Shown here piece after piece: positions 9,083 to 19,799 of a stretch of DNA of 64,000 nucleotides. Below the pieces are notes generated by a model that saw only the letters and a program-made list of their open reading frames with translations, was not told the origin of the DNA and made no database searches. The position numbers were made by a program, and so were the translations under genes. Position 1 is the stretch's first letter. The number at the start of each line of letters is the position of its first letter. Origin of the DNA: Agaricicola taiwanensis (GTDB lineage Bacteria > Pseudomonadota > Alphaproteobacteria > Rhizobiales > Methylopilaceae); NCBI RefSeq assembly GCF_014635245.1, contig NZ_BMCP01000002.1:558001-622000 (forward strand), in the 5' to 3' direction.

Positions 9083-9724
9083 ATGATCCAACGCCTGTTT
9101 CTTCCCGCTATCGCGATCGTGACCGCGCTCCTTGCCAGCTCTGTCGTCGCCCACGCGCAGCCCGTCAAGATCGTGGCCCTGGGCGACAGCCTCACGGCGG
9201 GTTACCAGCTGCCGCCGAACCAGGGTTTCGCGCCCCGACTGCAGGCCGCGCTGCAAGCCAGGGGCTATGAGGTCGTCATCGAAAATGCCGGTGTGTCCGG
9301 CGATACCGCCAGCGGCGGTGCGGATCGCCTGGATTGGGCCGTGGGAGAGAACGTCGATGGGGTGATCGTCGAGCTCGGTGCCAACGATGCGCTGCGTGGC
9401 GTCGACCCCGACGTGACGCGAAAGGCGCTGGACCGGATCCTGTCGCGTCTCAAGGAGCGCAACATCCCGGTTTTGCTTGCCGGCATGTATGCGCCGCGCA
9501 ACATGGGGCCTGAATATGTCCAGGCTTTTGATCGCATCTATCCTGAGCTGGCGGTGAAATACGACGTCCCGCTCTATCCGTTTTTTCTCGACGGTGTGGC
9601 AGGCGACCGAACGCTCAACCTGGGGGATGGCGTTCATCCCAATGAGGCGGGTGTCGGCGAGATCGTTGAACGCATCCTGCCCATGGTGGAAGACTTCGTG
9701 GATGAACTGAAGGGGAAGGGATAG
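9083..9724 (+). CDS. tesA: SGNH-hydrolase arylesterase / lysophospholipase TesA
   Basis: The 213-residue periplasmic esterase has a signal peptide ending around AHA-QP (residues 23-27). Family blocks are present: GDSL with nucleophile Ser36, the block II glycine in NAGVSGDT, GAND near residue 100, and DGVHP with catalytic Asp/His near 181-184. ATG 9083 is chosen because it starts the signal peptide; an upstream in-frame GTG at 9029 would add 18 non-signal residues. It is divergent from the ybbA-like gene. Confidence 0.93.
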   Translation: MIQRLFLPAIAIVTALLASSVVAHAQPVKIVALGDSLTAGYQLPPNQGFAPRLQAALQARGYEVVIENAGVSGDTASGGADRLDWAVGENVDGVIVELGANDALRGVDPDVTRKALDRILSRLKERNIPVLLAGMYAPRNMGPEYVQAFDRIYPELAVKYDVPLYPFFLDGVAGDRTLNLGDGVHPNEAGVGEIVERILPMVEDFVDELKGKG

Positions 9725-9861
9725 CGTTACCGCCTCCAGGTCATTCACCTTGTCCACATTCATCCTGTCTTCCCCCGTGACCGAGATTGCCGAACGCGTC
9801 ATGCTGAGGGGAAGGGCCGTGCGAATCGCGCCGGTCTGTTGTCCGAACGAGGGAGGTCATC

Positions 9862-10395
9862 ATGCCCCGGCTCTTTATCGGACTTGAAGTGCCTGACCAC
9901 GTCAGTCAGAGCCTCTCGTTCCTGCGCGGCGGACTGCCCGGAGCACGCTGGATCGACGCCGAAAACTATCACGTCACCCTGCGCTTCCTCGGCGATATCG
10001 ACGATCGCACCGCCAATGAGGTGGAGCTTCTGTTGGGCGGCATCCGACACGGTGACGTGGAAATCGTGCTGGACGGGTTGGATGTCTTTGGCGGGACCCG
10101 GCCGCGGTCGCTCTTCGTACGTGTCCGGCCGTCGCCTCAGTTGACTGAATTGCAGGCCGATCTGGAACGGCTGGCGCGGCGGGCCGGCCTGCCAGCCGAG
10201 ACGCGAAAGTTCACGCCCCACATCACGCTCGCCCGCCTGCGCGATGTGTCATCCCGCACCGCGGCGGATTGGCTTTCGATGAAGGGCGGGTTTTTCGGTC
10301 AGAGTTTCAAACCTGAAAGCTTTGTGCTGTTCTCGTCGCGGGCTTCGATCGGCGGCGGTCCCTACATCGCGGAAGCGAGCTACCCGCTCTGGTGA
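9862..10395 (+). CDS. thpR: RNA 2',3'-cyclic phosphodiesterase (2H superfamily)
   Basis: The 177-residue protein has the two HxT motifs of the 2H family: HVT at residues 37-39 and HIT at about 120-122, each in a hydrophobic strand (YHVTLRFLGD, PHITLARL). These histidines form the cyclic phosphodiesterase site of LigT/ThpR enzymes, which open 2',3'-cyclic phosphates on RNA. ATG 9862 follows GGGAGG at a good distance. Confidence 0.93.
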   Translation: MPRLFIGLEVPDHVSQSLSFLRGGLPGARWIDAENYHVTLRFLGDIDDRTANEVELLLGGIRHGDVEIVLDGLDVFGGTRPRSLFVRVRPSPQLTELQADLERLARRAGLPAETRKFTPHITLARLRDVSSRTAADWLSMKGGFFGQSFKPESFVLFSSRASIGGGPYIAEASYPLW

Positions 10396-10419
10396 TCCCC
10401 ATAGGAAGGCAGATTCCCC

Positions 10420-11199
10420 ATGGACCTCGGAATTTCCGGCCGCACGGCCATCGTCTGCGCTTCCAGCCGAGGGCTCGGCCGGGCTTGTGCTCTTGCGTTG
10501 GCGAAGGAGGGATGCCGCGTCGTCATCAATGGGCGCGATGCGGCAGCGCTTGACGAAACCGCCTCGGAGATCTCACGGCTGAGCGGCTCCGATGTGGTCG
10601 GGGTTGCCGCCGATGTCAGCACCCATGAGGGGCAGAACGCTCTGCTGGCGGCAGCGCCCGCGGCCGATATCCTCATCAATAACAATGGCGGGCCGCCGCG
10701 CAGGGATTTTCGCGAGCTTGATCGAGAGGCCGTGCTGAAAGGAGTGACCGCGAATATGGTCACGCCGATCGAGCTCATTCAGCGTGTGATCGACGGCATG
10801 GTGGAACGGCGCTTCGGACGTATCGTCAACATCACCTCCGCCTCTGTGAAGATGCCGCTCACAGGCCTCGATCTGTCCAGCGGCGCCCGTGCCGGTCTCA
10901 CCGCCTTTCTTGCCGGTGTGGCGCGCGAGGTCGCGGCGTACAACGTCACCATCAACAACGTCCTTCCCGGTATGTTCGATACTGATCGGCTGCGCAGTGG
11001 ATTTCCGGCCGAAGCAAAGCTTCTCGGCGTGACGGCCGAGGAGGTGGCGGAGCGCCGACGGTCCCATGTGCCGGCCAAACGCTTTGGGGATCCGGACGAA
11101 TTTGGACGACTCTGCGCTTTCCTGTCGTCCGCTCACGCCGGCTACATCACCGGCCAGAACGTCCTGATCGACGGCGGCAACTTCCCGGCCGCTTTCTAG
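10420..11199 (+). CDS. SDR-family oxidoreductase, BKR-like, lacking canonical catalytic Tyr/Lys
   Basis: The 259-residue Rossmann protein starts with GRTAIVCASSRGLGRACA, where the usual TGxxxGIG is CASSRGLG. NNNGGPP replaces the usual NNAG. In the active site the Ser of the triad is present (ITSAS). The expected YxxxK position, about residues 152-160, reads LSSGARAGL, so Tyr and Lys appear replaced by Ser and Arg. From memory, a BKR-like SDR subgroup with an imperfect catalytic tetrad exists, so this is probably a real subfamily and not a damaged gene. The C-terminus GQNVLIDGG is normal. Substrate unknown. It lies 24 bases after thpR and may be co-transcribed. Confidence 0.88.
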   Translation: MDLGISGRTAIVCASSRGLGRACALALAKEGCRVVINGRDAAALDETASEISRLSGSDVVGVAADVSTHEGQNALLAAAPAADILINNNGGPPRRDFRELDREAVLKGVTANMVTPIELIQRVIDGMVERRFGRIVNITSASVKMPLTGLDLSSGARAGLTAFLAGVAREVAAYNVTINNVLPGMFDTDRLRSGFPAEAKLLGVTAEEVAERRRSHVPAKRFGDPDEFGRLCAFLSSAHAGYITGQNVLIDGGNFPAAF

Positions 11200-11255
11200 G
11201 ATCATGGCCTCTCTGCCGAAAGCTTACGGTCTCCAAGCGGGCCCCATGAGGCCAG

Positions 11256-11633
11256 CTAGTTGACCAGCTTCAGCTTGCGGTCCAGCACGGCCAGCACGCG
11301 GCTGAGATCATGGCCGCGCTTCAGGATCAGACCCGTGGCGGCGATCACGCTGTAGGCGCCTTGCTTGCGCGCGAGCTTGGGATCCTTTTCGATCCGATAG
11401 ATCGGCACCTCTGAGGTGCGGCGAAAAATGGAGAAGATCGCCTTGTCCTTCAGAATATCGATGGCGTAGTCCCGCCATTCGCCCTCGGCGACTTGCCGGC
11501 CATAGACGTTCAGGATTTCACGAAGTTCATCGCGATTGAAGCTGATGCGCGCGGGTGCCGGTGGCTTGGGAGGCTCCGCAACCGCAGGTGGGTCCCTGCG
11601 AAGCGACAGGCGTATCGGTTCATCTTCGAGCAA
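11256..11633 (-). CDS. DUF2794 domain-containing protein
   Basis: The 125-residue protein has a proline-rich N-terminal stretch (about 14-28), then the DUF2794 block: ISFNRDEL, LNVYGRQVAEGEWRDYAID, IFRRTSEVPIYRIEK, and GLILKRGHDLSRVL. The family is widespread in Alphaproteobacteria and has no known function. The start codon is TTG at 11633; it is supported by AGGAGGG five bases upstream and no better ATG exists. Confidence 0.9.
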   Translation of the reverse strand: MLEDEPIRLSLRRDPPAVAEPPKPPAPARISFNRDELREILNVYGRQVAEGEWRDYAIDILKDKAIFSIFRRTSEVPIYRIEKDPKLARKQGAYSVIAATGLILKRGHDLSRVLAVLDRKLKLVN

Positions 11634-11734
11634 AAGGCCCTCCTTTCCGATCTCGCTGGCTCATGATCGCGCCAGATACTTGCGTCTGCAAGTCAAAACG
11701 CGCGCATCAATCAATAGATTAAAAGTGGGTGCAA

Positions 11735-11938
11735 AAAAACATACTTTCGCCTGAGTTCGGCCCTTCGCCCGCCCTAGTGGTGGGGTCATATACCCACAGT
11801 TGCCTCGGAGCCCGATGCTGTCGCGCTCCAAACCCCAGCCCCCCAGCCCCGCGGGGCGTGCCGGTGTCGGGACCTCCGAGTAGCAACGGTTCATCCCAAA
11901 GCAAGACCCTCGGGCCGGTTCTACCGGCCCTTTTCTTT
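11735..11938 (+). ncRNA. Candidate structured small RNA, family not recognised
   Basis: The 317-base gap between two minus-strand genes (11634-11950) has no convincing ORF but strong RNA-like structure on the plus strand. A small hairpin (GTGGG/CCCAC, about 11780-11797) is followed by a long imperfect hairpin: GTTGC, CTCGGAG and CCCGA (11799-11815) pair with TCGGG, CTCCGAG and GCAAC (11867-11887). Its loop is very C-rich (11829-11850). A perfect intrinsic terminator closes the unit. The 5' end is not defined; I see no clear promoter. It does not match 6S, tmRNA, SRP or RNase P signatures that I know. A C-rich loop could pair with Shine-Dalgarno-like G-runs, but that is inference. Confidence 0.55.
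11912..11938 (+). terminator. Intrinsic terminator of the candidate RNA
   Basis: Stem GGGCCGGT (11912-11919), three-base loop TCT, stem ACCGGCCC (11923-11930), then TTTTCTTT. It is oriented for plus-strand transcription, while both flanking genes are on the minus strand. Confidence 0.85.
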
Positions 11939-11950
11939 GCGCTCTGCAGC

Positions 11951-12697
11951 TCAGTGTTCAGAGACCCACGCCGCGCCCAGGATTGCTCCTGGCATGCCGC
12001 CATTTCCCGCCTGCACCACCACAAGCACCCGATCCGCGTCCTTGGTCATGGCGTCGTCGCGGGCAACGGCAAAGCGGCAAGGCTTGCCCTTCCAAGGGCC
12101 AAGGCGCGTCATCTTACGCACCACATTGGAATAGCTCACTTTTCGCTCGGCGTTCTCACCACGCTCGATGGCAACCTGCTGCTTGCTGGCAACGGCGATG
12201 AGCCAGATCTCGCCCTTCGGCGATGACGGGTGTTCGTCGAGTTCCACCTCGATGCGGCCGTCGTGTTCGCGCGCCCTGACGGGGAGGCTCAGAACCTCCT
12301 CTCGCCGCGACGTGGAAGTGATGGCGGCTTCGATGGCGTCAAGATCGCTGCCCAGGGCATGGGTGACGCCATTCACAACGGTCTGAGGTGTGTAGACCTG
12401 CCGATCACCGCGCTCCATGGCATAGGCGCGTTGCCTGGCGGAAAACATCGGCGAGGCGAGGGTGTCCTTCCAGCCGAGATAATCCCAATAATCCACCGGA
12501 AGCGACAGGACGACCACGTCGGGGCGTTCGGCCAATGTCTCCAGCAGGACATCCGCCGGCGGACAGGATGAGCAGCCCTGGCTTGTGAAGAGTTCGATCA
12601 CCGCCCGCGGAGGTTTTGACGCATCCCCCCCTGCCGCAGCGGCGCTGGCGGACAAAGACAAGAGGGCGGCGAGGGCGGTGCGATACGCTGTGATCAT
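11951..12697 (-). CDS. DUF1223 domain-containing thioredoxin-fold protein, exported
   Basis: The 248-residue protein has a signal peptide (about 1-22, ending ASAAAAGG). It continues with AVIELFTSQGCSSCPPAD, the DUF1223 hallmark with a CxxC pair at Cys42 and Cys45. Further family blocks are LSLPVDYWDYLGWKD, SARQRAYA and YTPQTVVNG. The family is thioredoxin-like and probably periplasmic; its substrate is unknown. Single gene on the minus strand, downstream of acnA. Confidence 0.9.
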   Translation of the reverse strand: MITAYRTALAALLSLSASAAAAGGDASKPPRAVIELFTSQGCSSCPPADVLLETLAERPDVVVLSLPVDYWDYLGWKDTLASPMFSARQRAYAMERGDRQVYTPQTVVNGVTHALGSDLDAIEAAITSTSRREEVLSLPVRAREHDGRIEVELDEHPSSPKGEIWLIAVASKQQVAIERGENAERKVSYSNVVRKMTRLGPWKGKPCRFAVARDDAMTKDADRVLVVVQAGNGGMPGAILGAAWVSEH

Positions 12698-12767
12698 GAG
12701 ACAAGTGATAGGTGCTGCATGGGAAAGCGACCAGTCACGAGCATGCGAGGAGAGGGAAAGTGAAGAG

Positions 12768-12798
12768 CCCGTGGCCGGAAGAGAACTCCGGCCACGGG
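12768..12798 (-). terminator. Strong hairpin downstream of acnA, probable terminator
   Basis: A 12-bp perfect stem, CCCGTGGCCGGA (12768-12779) with TCCGGCCACGGG (12787-12798), and a 7-base loop lie just after the acnA stop codon. The minus-strand sequence after the stem is pyrimidine-rich but has no clean T-run. Confidence 0.65.
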
Positions 12799-12811
12799 GA
12801 TGACTGCGGGA

Positions 12812-15496
<2,685 letters not shown>

Positions 15497-15669
15497 GACG
15501 GCACAATCCTCTTGGAATGGTGACGATCAGCTTTTGGAGCGCGGACGCGCGCGCCGTTTCGGGTGTGCCCGAGCTCCCGCATGATGCGAACGACGCAGCC
15601 GGGAGTGCTATAGCCCACTTTCCTTAAGAGCGCCATAAGAACGAGAGCAATTCTAAAGAGGAATCGCCG

Positions 15670-16332
15670 TTGACGTCCCCATCCGGTCATCTGTTCCCTC
15701 GGCAACGGCTGATAATCCAAGGTGTAAACTGTATGCGCGGCGGACGGTCGCTGGTCCGCGATTTCTCGCTCGTGCTTGGCGGAGGAGAAGCTTTGGTGCT
15801 GACGGGCCCGAACGGCGTGGGCAAGACGAGCCTGTTGCGCCTCATGGCCGGGCTTCTGGCTCCCGCGGATGGGACGATCCGCTTTGATGCCGAGCCGGGC
15901 AGGACGGATCGCACGCTTTCCGAAGACTGTCATTTTGTCGGTGCACAGGATGCTCTGACACCGGAACTGAGTGTCATCGAGCACATCCGCTTCTGGGCAC
16001 GCCTTCTGGGTGATGACACGGGATCTGAAGCGGCCGCTTTTTCAATCCTCGATGCGTTGGGTATCGGCCATCTGGAGACCATGCCGGCCGGCTATCTCTC
16101 CTCCGGGCAGCGCCGCCGCCTGTCTCTCGCCCGGCTGCTCGCCGTACCGCGGCCGCTGTGGCTTCTGGATGAGCCGACCAATGCACTCGATACCGCCGGA
16201 CGCGAACGCCTCAGGATCTTGATCGCGCGGCATCGCGCCCTCGGCGGCATGGTGGTGGCGGCAACACATGACCCCCTTGAGTTGCCTGACGCCATGGAAC
16301 TCGATCTTATTTCGATGGCAGGCGTGCGATGA
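15670..16332 (+). CDS. ccmA: Heme exporter ATP-binding protein CcmA
   Basis: The 220-residue ABC ATPase has Walker A GPNGVGKTS, a signature variant LSSGQRRRLSLARLL, Walker B LWLLDEPTNALD and an H-loop THD. The short length, the opening VNCMRGGRSLVRDFS and the ccmB that follows identify CcmA. With CcmB it drives release of holo-CcmE during cytochrome c maturation. The start is TTG 15670, with AGAGGA 8 bases upstream. Confidence 0.93.
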   Translation: MTSPSGHLFPRQRLIIQGVNCMRGGRSLVRDFSLVLGGGEALVLTGPNGVGKTSLLRLMAGLLAPADGTIRFDAEPGRTDRTLSEDCHFVGAQDALTPELSVIEHIRFWARLLGDDTGSEAAAFSILDALGIGHLETMPAGYLSSGQRRRLSLARLLAVPRPLWLLDEPTNALDTAGRERLRILIARHRALGGMVVAATHDPLELPDAMELDLISMAGVR

Positions 16333-16994
16333 GCGGGATGATGGCCCTTTTTCGTCGCGACCTCCTGCTCGCACTTCGAGGCGGGGGAGGACCCGGTCTC
16401 GCGCTCGTGTTCTTTGCAAGCGTCATCGCCGTCGCGCCGTTCGCGCTCGGTCCGGACCTTGTCCTTCTAGCGCGGATAGGACCGGCGCTGATCTGGCTCG
16501 CGGCACTTCTCGCCACATTGCTCGGGCTCGACCGGCTGTTTGCGCGAGACGCGGAGGAAGGCACCCTGGACCTTCTCTTTGCCTCACCTTCGGCGCTGGA
16601 ACTGCTTGTGCTGGCAAAGGCCGCCGCTCACTGGATGACAACCGGTCTGCCGCTCGCCGTCGTGTCGCTGTTGCTCTCGCTCATGCTGAACATGTCCGTG
16701 GCGACAGGCTTCGCAACGGCCTTGACCCTTCTCATCGGCACTCCCGCGCTCACCTTGATCGGCGTGATCGGCGCCTCGCTGACGGTTGGCCTGCGGCGCG
16801 GCGGGTTGCTCATTCCGGTGCTTGTCCTGCCGCTGGCTGTGCCGGTGCTGATTTTCGGCGTTGCCGCTGTCGAAGGCGTGGCACAGCACGGATTCATGGC
16901 TCCAGCTTTTCTGGTTCTTGCAGGGTTGGTGCTCGCCACACTCGCACTGATTCCCTTCGCGGCGGCGGCGGCGCTCCGCGCGGGCAGAAATTAG
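16329..16994 (+). CDS. ccmB: Heme exporter membrane protein CcmB
   Basis: The 221-residue protein has six hydrophobic segments and the CcmB N-terminus FRRDLLLALRGGGG, followed by DRLFARDAEEGTLDLL, a strongly conserved CcmB block. It overlaps ccmA by ATGA, so the two are translationally coupled. Usually ccmC and ccmD follow; here the next gene (17086) is a metallophosphatase, so the rest of the system must lie elsewhere. Confidence 0.95.
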   Translation: MSGMMALFRRDLLLALRGGGGPGLALVFFASVIAVAPFALGPDLVLLARIGPALIWLAALLATLLGLDRLFARDAEEGTLDLLFASPSALELLVLAKAAAHWMTTGLPLAVVSLLLSLMLNMSVATGFATALTLLIGTPALTLIGVIGASLTVGLRRGGLLIPVLVLPLAVPVLIFGVAAVEGVAQHGFMAPAFLVLAGLVLATLALIPFAAAAALRAGRN

Positions 16995-17085
16995 CGAGCA
17001 ATATTCGCAGCTTACGCGCTGTCACAATGGTGAAATCTTATCCAAGCTATCTGCTCCTCATGGATCATCCACGAGGGACCCGCTG

Positions 17086-17880
17086 ATGGCGCGGCAGGAC
17101 ATCCAATCCTTTCGGACCCTTTTTCTGTCCGACATCCATCTTGGCACCAAAGGGTGCCAGGCTGATCTCCTTCTCGACTTCCTCCGTGTGCATGAAGCGG
17201 AGACGATCTATCTTGTCGGCGACATCGTCGACGGCTGGCGACTGAAAACCGGCTGGTATTGGCCCCAGACGCACAACGACGTGGTGCAAAAGCTCTTGCG
17301 CAAAACCCGTAAGGGCGCGCGGCTCATCTATGTGCCGGGCAACCACGACGAGTTTCTCCGTGACTACTACGGCGTTCATTTCGGCGGCATCGAAGTGGTG
17401 GAGCAGATCGTCCACGAAGCAGCCGACGGCAAACGCTATCTCGTCATTCATGGCGATGTGTTCGATGTGGTGGTGCGCCATGCCAAATGGCTGGCCTTCC
17501 TTGGCGACTGGGCCTACACGGCCGCCCTTGGGATCAACACTTACGTCAATATGATACGGCGTCGTCTGGGCCTGACCTATTGGTCGCTTTCGGCCTGGGC
17601 GAAGCTGCGGGTCAAGAACGCCGTCAACTTCATCGGCGATTTCGAAGACACTCTGTCGGCGGAAGCCAGGAAGCTCGAAGTGGATGGCGTGATCTGCGGG
17701 CACATCCACCACGCCGCCATGCGCGACATCAACGGCGTGCGCTACATCAACACCGGCGATTGGGTGGAAAGCTGCACGGCCGTCGGCGAACGGCATGACG
17801 GAACCATGGAGATCATCCGCTGGAGCAACCCTGCTCATGAGAGGCTGCCTCTTGCCGCGCCGGTCCCGGAGGCCGCGTGA
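17086..17880 (+). CDS. UDP-2,3-diacylglucosamine diphosphatase-family metallophosphatase (LpxH-like)
   Basis: The 264-residue calcineurin-fold phosphoesterase shows metal-binding blocks in order: DIH (16-18), GDIVDGW, GNHDE (85-89), VIHGDVFD and GHIHH (205-209). The region WRLKTGWYWPQTHNDVVQ is shared with the LpxH-like family annotated as UDP-2,3-diacylglucosamine diphosphatase. It is fused by a TGATG overlap to a glycosyltransferase gene, which suggests a shared envelope glycolipid pathway. It need not be the lipid A enzyme, since many alphaproteobacteria use LpxI for that step. Confidence 0.85.
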   Translation: MARQDIQSFRTLFLSDIHLGTKGCQADLLLDFLRVHEAETIYLVGDIVDGWRLKTGWYWPQTHNDVVQKLLRKTRKGARLIYVPGNHDEFLRDYYGVHFGGIEVVEQIVHEAADGKRYLVIHGDVFDVVVRHAKWLAFLGDWAYTAALGINTYVNMIRRRLGLTYWSLSAWAKLRVKNAVNFIGDFEDTLSAEARKLEVDGVICGHIHHAAMRDINGVRYINTGDWVESCTAVGERHDGTMEIIRWSNPAHERLPLAAPVPEAA

Positions 17881-18953
17881 TGCGCATTTTGATCGCGAGC
17901 GACGCGTGGCAGCCGCAGATAAACGGCGTGGTGCGCACACTCGAGCGGCTGGGCCAGGAACTGCCGGCGCTGGGGGCGCAGGTGGACTATCTGACGCCTC
18001 AGGACTACCGCACCCTGCCGATGCCAACCTATCCTGACATCCGGATGGCGCTCACATCGCCGGCGAATGTCGCAAGGCGCATCGCGCAGCACGATCCCGA
18101 ACACGTTCATATCGCCACGGAAGGCCCTCTGGGCATCATGGCCCGGCGCGCGTGCCTTGCGTCCGGCCGCGCCTTTACAACCAGCTATCACACCCGTTTT
18201 CCCGAATATCTGCGGGCGCGGGTGCCGGTGCCGGAAGCCTGGACCTATGCCTGGCTCCGGCGCTTCCACAACGACGGCTCAGCAACCCTTGCCGCCACGC
18301 CGACGCTGGTATCGGACCTGCGCGCACGCGGTTTCGACAATGTCGTTCTGTGGTCGCGGGGGGTGGATGGCGATCTGTTCCGGCCGCGGGATCGCCGGGT
18401 GCTCGATCTTCCCGGACCTATCTTCCTGTCTGTCGGCCGGATTGCGATCGAGAAGAACCTGGAAGCGTTCCTTTCGCTCGATCTGCCCGGCAGCAAGGTG
18501 GTTGTCGGCGACGGTCCGGCTCTCGCGCAACTGAAGGCGCGTTATCCCGACACCGTATTCCTCGGCGCCCGCACCGGAGAAGATCTCGCCGCGATCTACG
18601 CCTCGGCCGACGTCTTTGTTTTCCCTAGCCTGACCGATACGTTCGGCATTGTGCTTCTTGAAGCGCTGGCCTCGGGACTGCCGGTGGCGGCCTATCCTGT
18701 GATGGGGCCCATCGATGTGATCGGTGGAACGGAGGCGGGCGTTCTTGATGCCGATCTGAAAACGGCATGTCTCGCGGCGCTCAACCTCTCCAGGGAGAAG
18801 GCGCGAGAGCTTGCGCTTCGCCACAGCTGGACCGCCTGTGCGCAGCTCTTCCTTGACGAGGCACGGGCCGCGAAGTTCAGCCGCGCCGTCAGGCAAAGAG
18901 GACGGATTTTGCCTCGAATGACAATGCGTCGATATCGGACGACGGACCTCTGA
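17880..18953 (+). CDS. Glycosyltransferase family 4 (GT-B fold)
   Basis: The 357-residue protein has the N-terminal motif IASDAWQPQINGVVRTL, typical of GT4 enzymes acting on lipid-linked acceptors (SqdX/PimB-like). A central YHTRFPEYLRAR leads into the nucleotide-sugar domain with LSVGRIAIEKNLEAFL and the ExxxxxxxE region TDTFGIVLLEALASGLPVAA. ATG 17880 overlaps the previous stop (TGATG), indicating coupling with the metallophosphatase. Its 3' end overlaps the convergent gene by 65 bases. Donor and acceptor are unknown; a membrane glycolipid is a reasonable guess. Confidence 0.87.
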   Translation: MRILIASDAWQPQINGVVRTLERLGQELPALGAQVDYLTPQDYRTLPMPTYPDIRMALTSPANVARRIAQHDPEHVHIATEGPLGIMARRACLASGRAFTTSYHTRFPEYLRARVPVPEAWTYAWLRRFHNDGSATLAATPTLVSDLRARGFDNVVLWSRGVDGDLFRPRDRRVLDLPGPIFLSVGRIAIEKNLEAFLSLDLPGSKVVVGDGPALAQLKARYPDTVFLGARTGEDLAAIYASADVFVFPSLTDTFGIVLLEALASGLPVAAYPVMGPIDVIGGTEAGVLDADLKTACLAALNLSREKARELALRHSWTACAQLFLDEARAAKFSRAVRQRGRILPRMTMRRYRTTDL

Positions 18954-19683
18954 CCTGCGCGATGGCAGCGCGCAACGTTGTTGCCAGATGCTCGTGATTG
19001 TCGAGGCGCGGCAGGGCCGCTTTCGGCACGTTCACACGCGGTGAGGGTTCACGGCCTTCTGGTTCATCACCAAAGAGTTCATCTTCGATAACATTATCGC
19101 CGTCTGCCGCGATTTCCCCGGATGGTTGCGCTGACGTGATCGCTTCCGGTAGAGCAGCCTTGGCCAGTGCGCCACTCTCTGCGAAACTTGCCGCATCGGC
19201 GTCTGAACGCTCCCGCTTTTCGGCAGGTGAGGGAGCTGCCACGTCGGTTATCTCGGTCGCTTCCTTCACCGGCTCAGGACCGGAAAAGGCGTCCATGCCA
19301 GCCTGACCCATGATGATCTGGATGCGGTTTTCCAGATATCGCAATGCCGTGGCTGCCCTCTGCGCGGCGGCTGCGCGTGATTCTCCCGGAGCGGCTGAGG
19401 CTTTTGACTTGGTGACGCCGAAGGCCGTCATCACATCATTGCGGGCCTGATGAATGGCGCGTGCGAGATCGATGAGTTCGATCTGTATCCGTTCCATTTC
19501 CTGAGACGAGCGCTGCGTCAGAAGACGGGTTTCGAGGCGTTCGATCGCTTGGGCCAGATCCGCGGTTTCGGCAAGCCTCTGACGGCGCGCGTATTCGGCG
19601 AGGAACCACCGACCACGTGCTGTTTCCAGCACGGCAGCTTCGATCGTTTCGAAGTCCTCGTCCTTGAGAGGATTGTCTCTCAT
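18889..19683 (-). CDS. Conserved hypothetical protein with ARGRWFLAEYARR N-terminal motif
   Basis: The 264-residue acidic protein has no signal peptide or TM segment. The N-terminal half (1-150) is helical, with ARGRWFLAEYARRQR near residues 22-36 and long amphipathic helices that could form a coiled coil (to about 145). The middle (about 150-215) is low-complexity Ala/Glu/Pro, probably disordered. The C-terminus (about 220-264) is conserved-looking (LPRLDNHEHLATTLRAAIAQV). I recall the N-terminal motif from unannotated Hyphomicrobiales proteins but know no function. Its end overlaps the convergent glycosyltransferase by 65 bases. Confidence 0.75.
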   Translation of the reverse strand: MRDNPLKDEDFETIEAAVLETARGRWFLAEYARRQRLAETADLAQAIERLETRLLTQRSSQEMERIQIELIDLARAIHQARNDVMTAFGVTKSKASAAPGESRAAAAQRAATALRYLENRIQIIMGQAGMDAFSGPEPVKEATEITDVAAPSPAEKRERSDADAASFAESGALAKAALPEAITSAQPSGEIAADGDNVIEDELFGDEPEGREPSPRVNVPKAALPRLDNHEHLATTLRAAIAQVRGPSSDIDALSFEAKSVLFA

Positions 19684-19799
19684 GCCTGTCCCGCCGACGC
19701 TTCCCAGCGCGTTTCCGAATCGCTTTTCAGCACAACGCCTTGCTGAGTTTAAAGCCTATCGGGCGCGCGCGGAATGGCATCCCGGCTGCGATCAGCCGC

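Noticed and set aside
11735-11938. 6S, tmRNA, SRP or RNase P identity for the candidate RNA
   Set aside because: Known conserved cores of these RNAs (for example the SRP GGAAG-type loop, RNase P GAGGAAAGTCC, a tmRNA tag and T-arm) are absent; 6S cannot be fully excluded because its sequence is poorly conserved.
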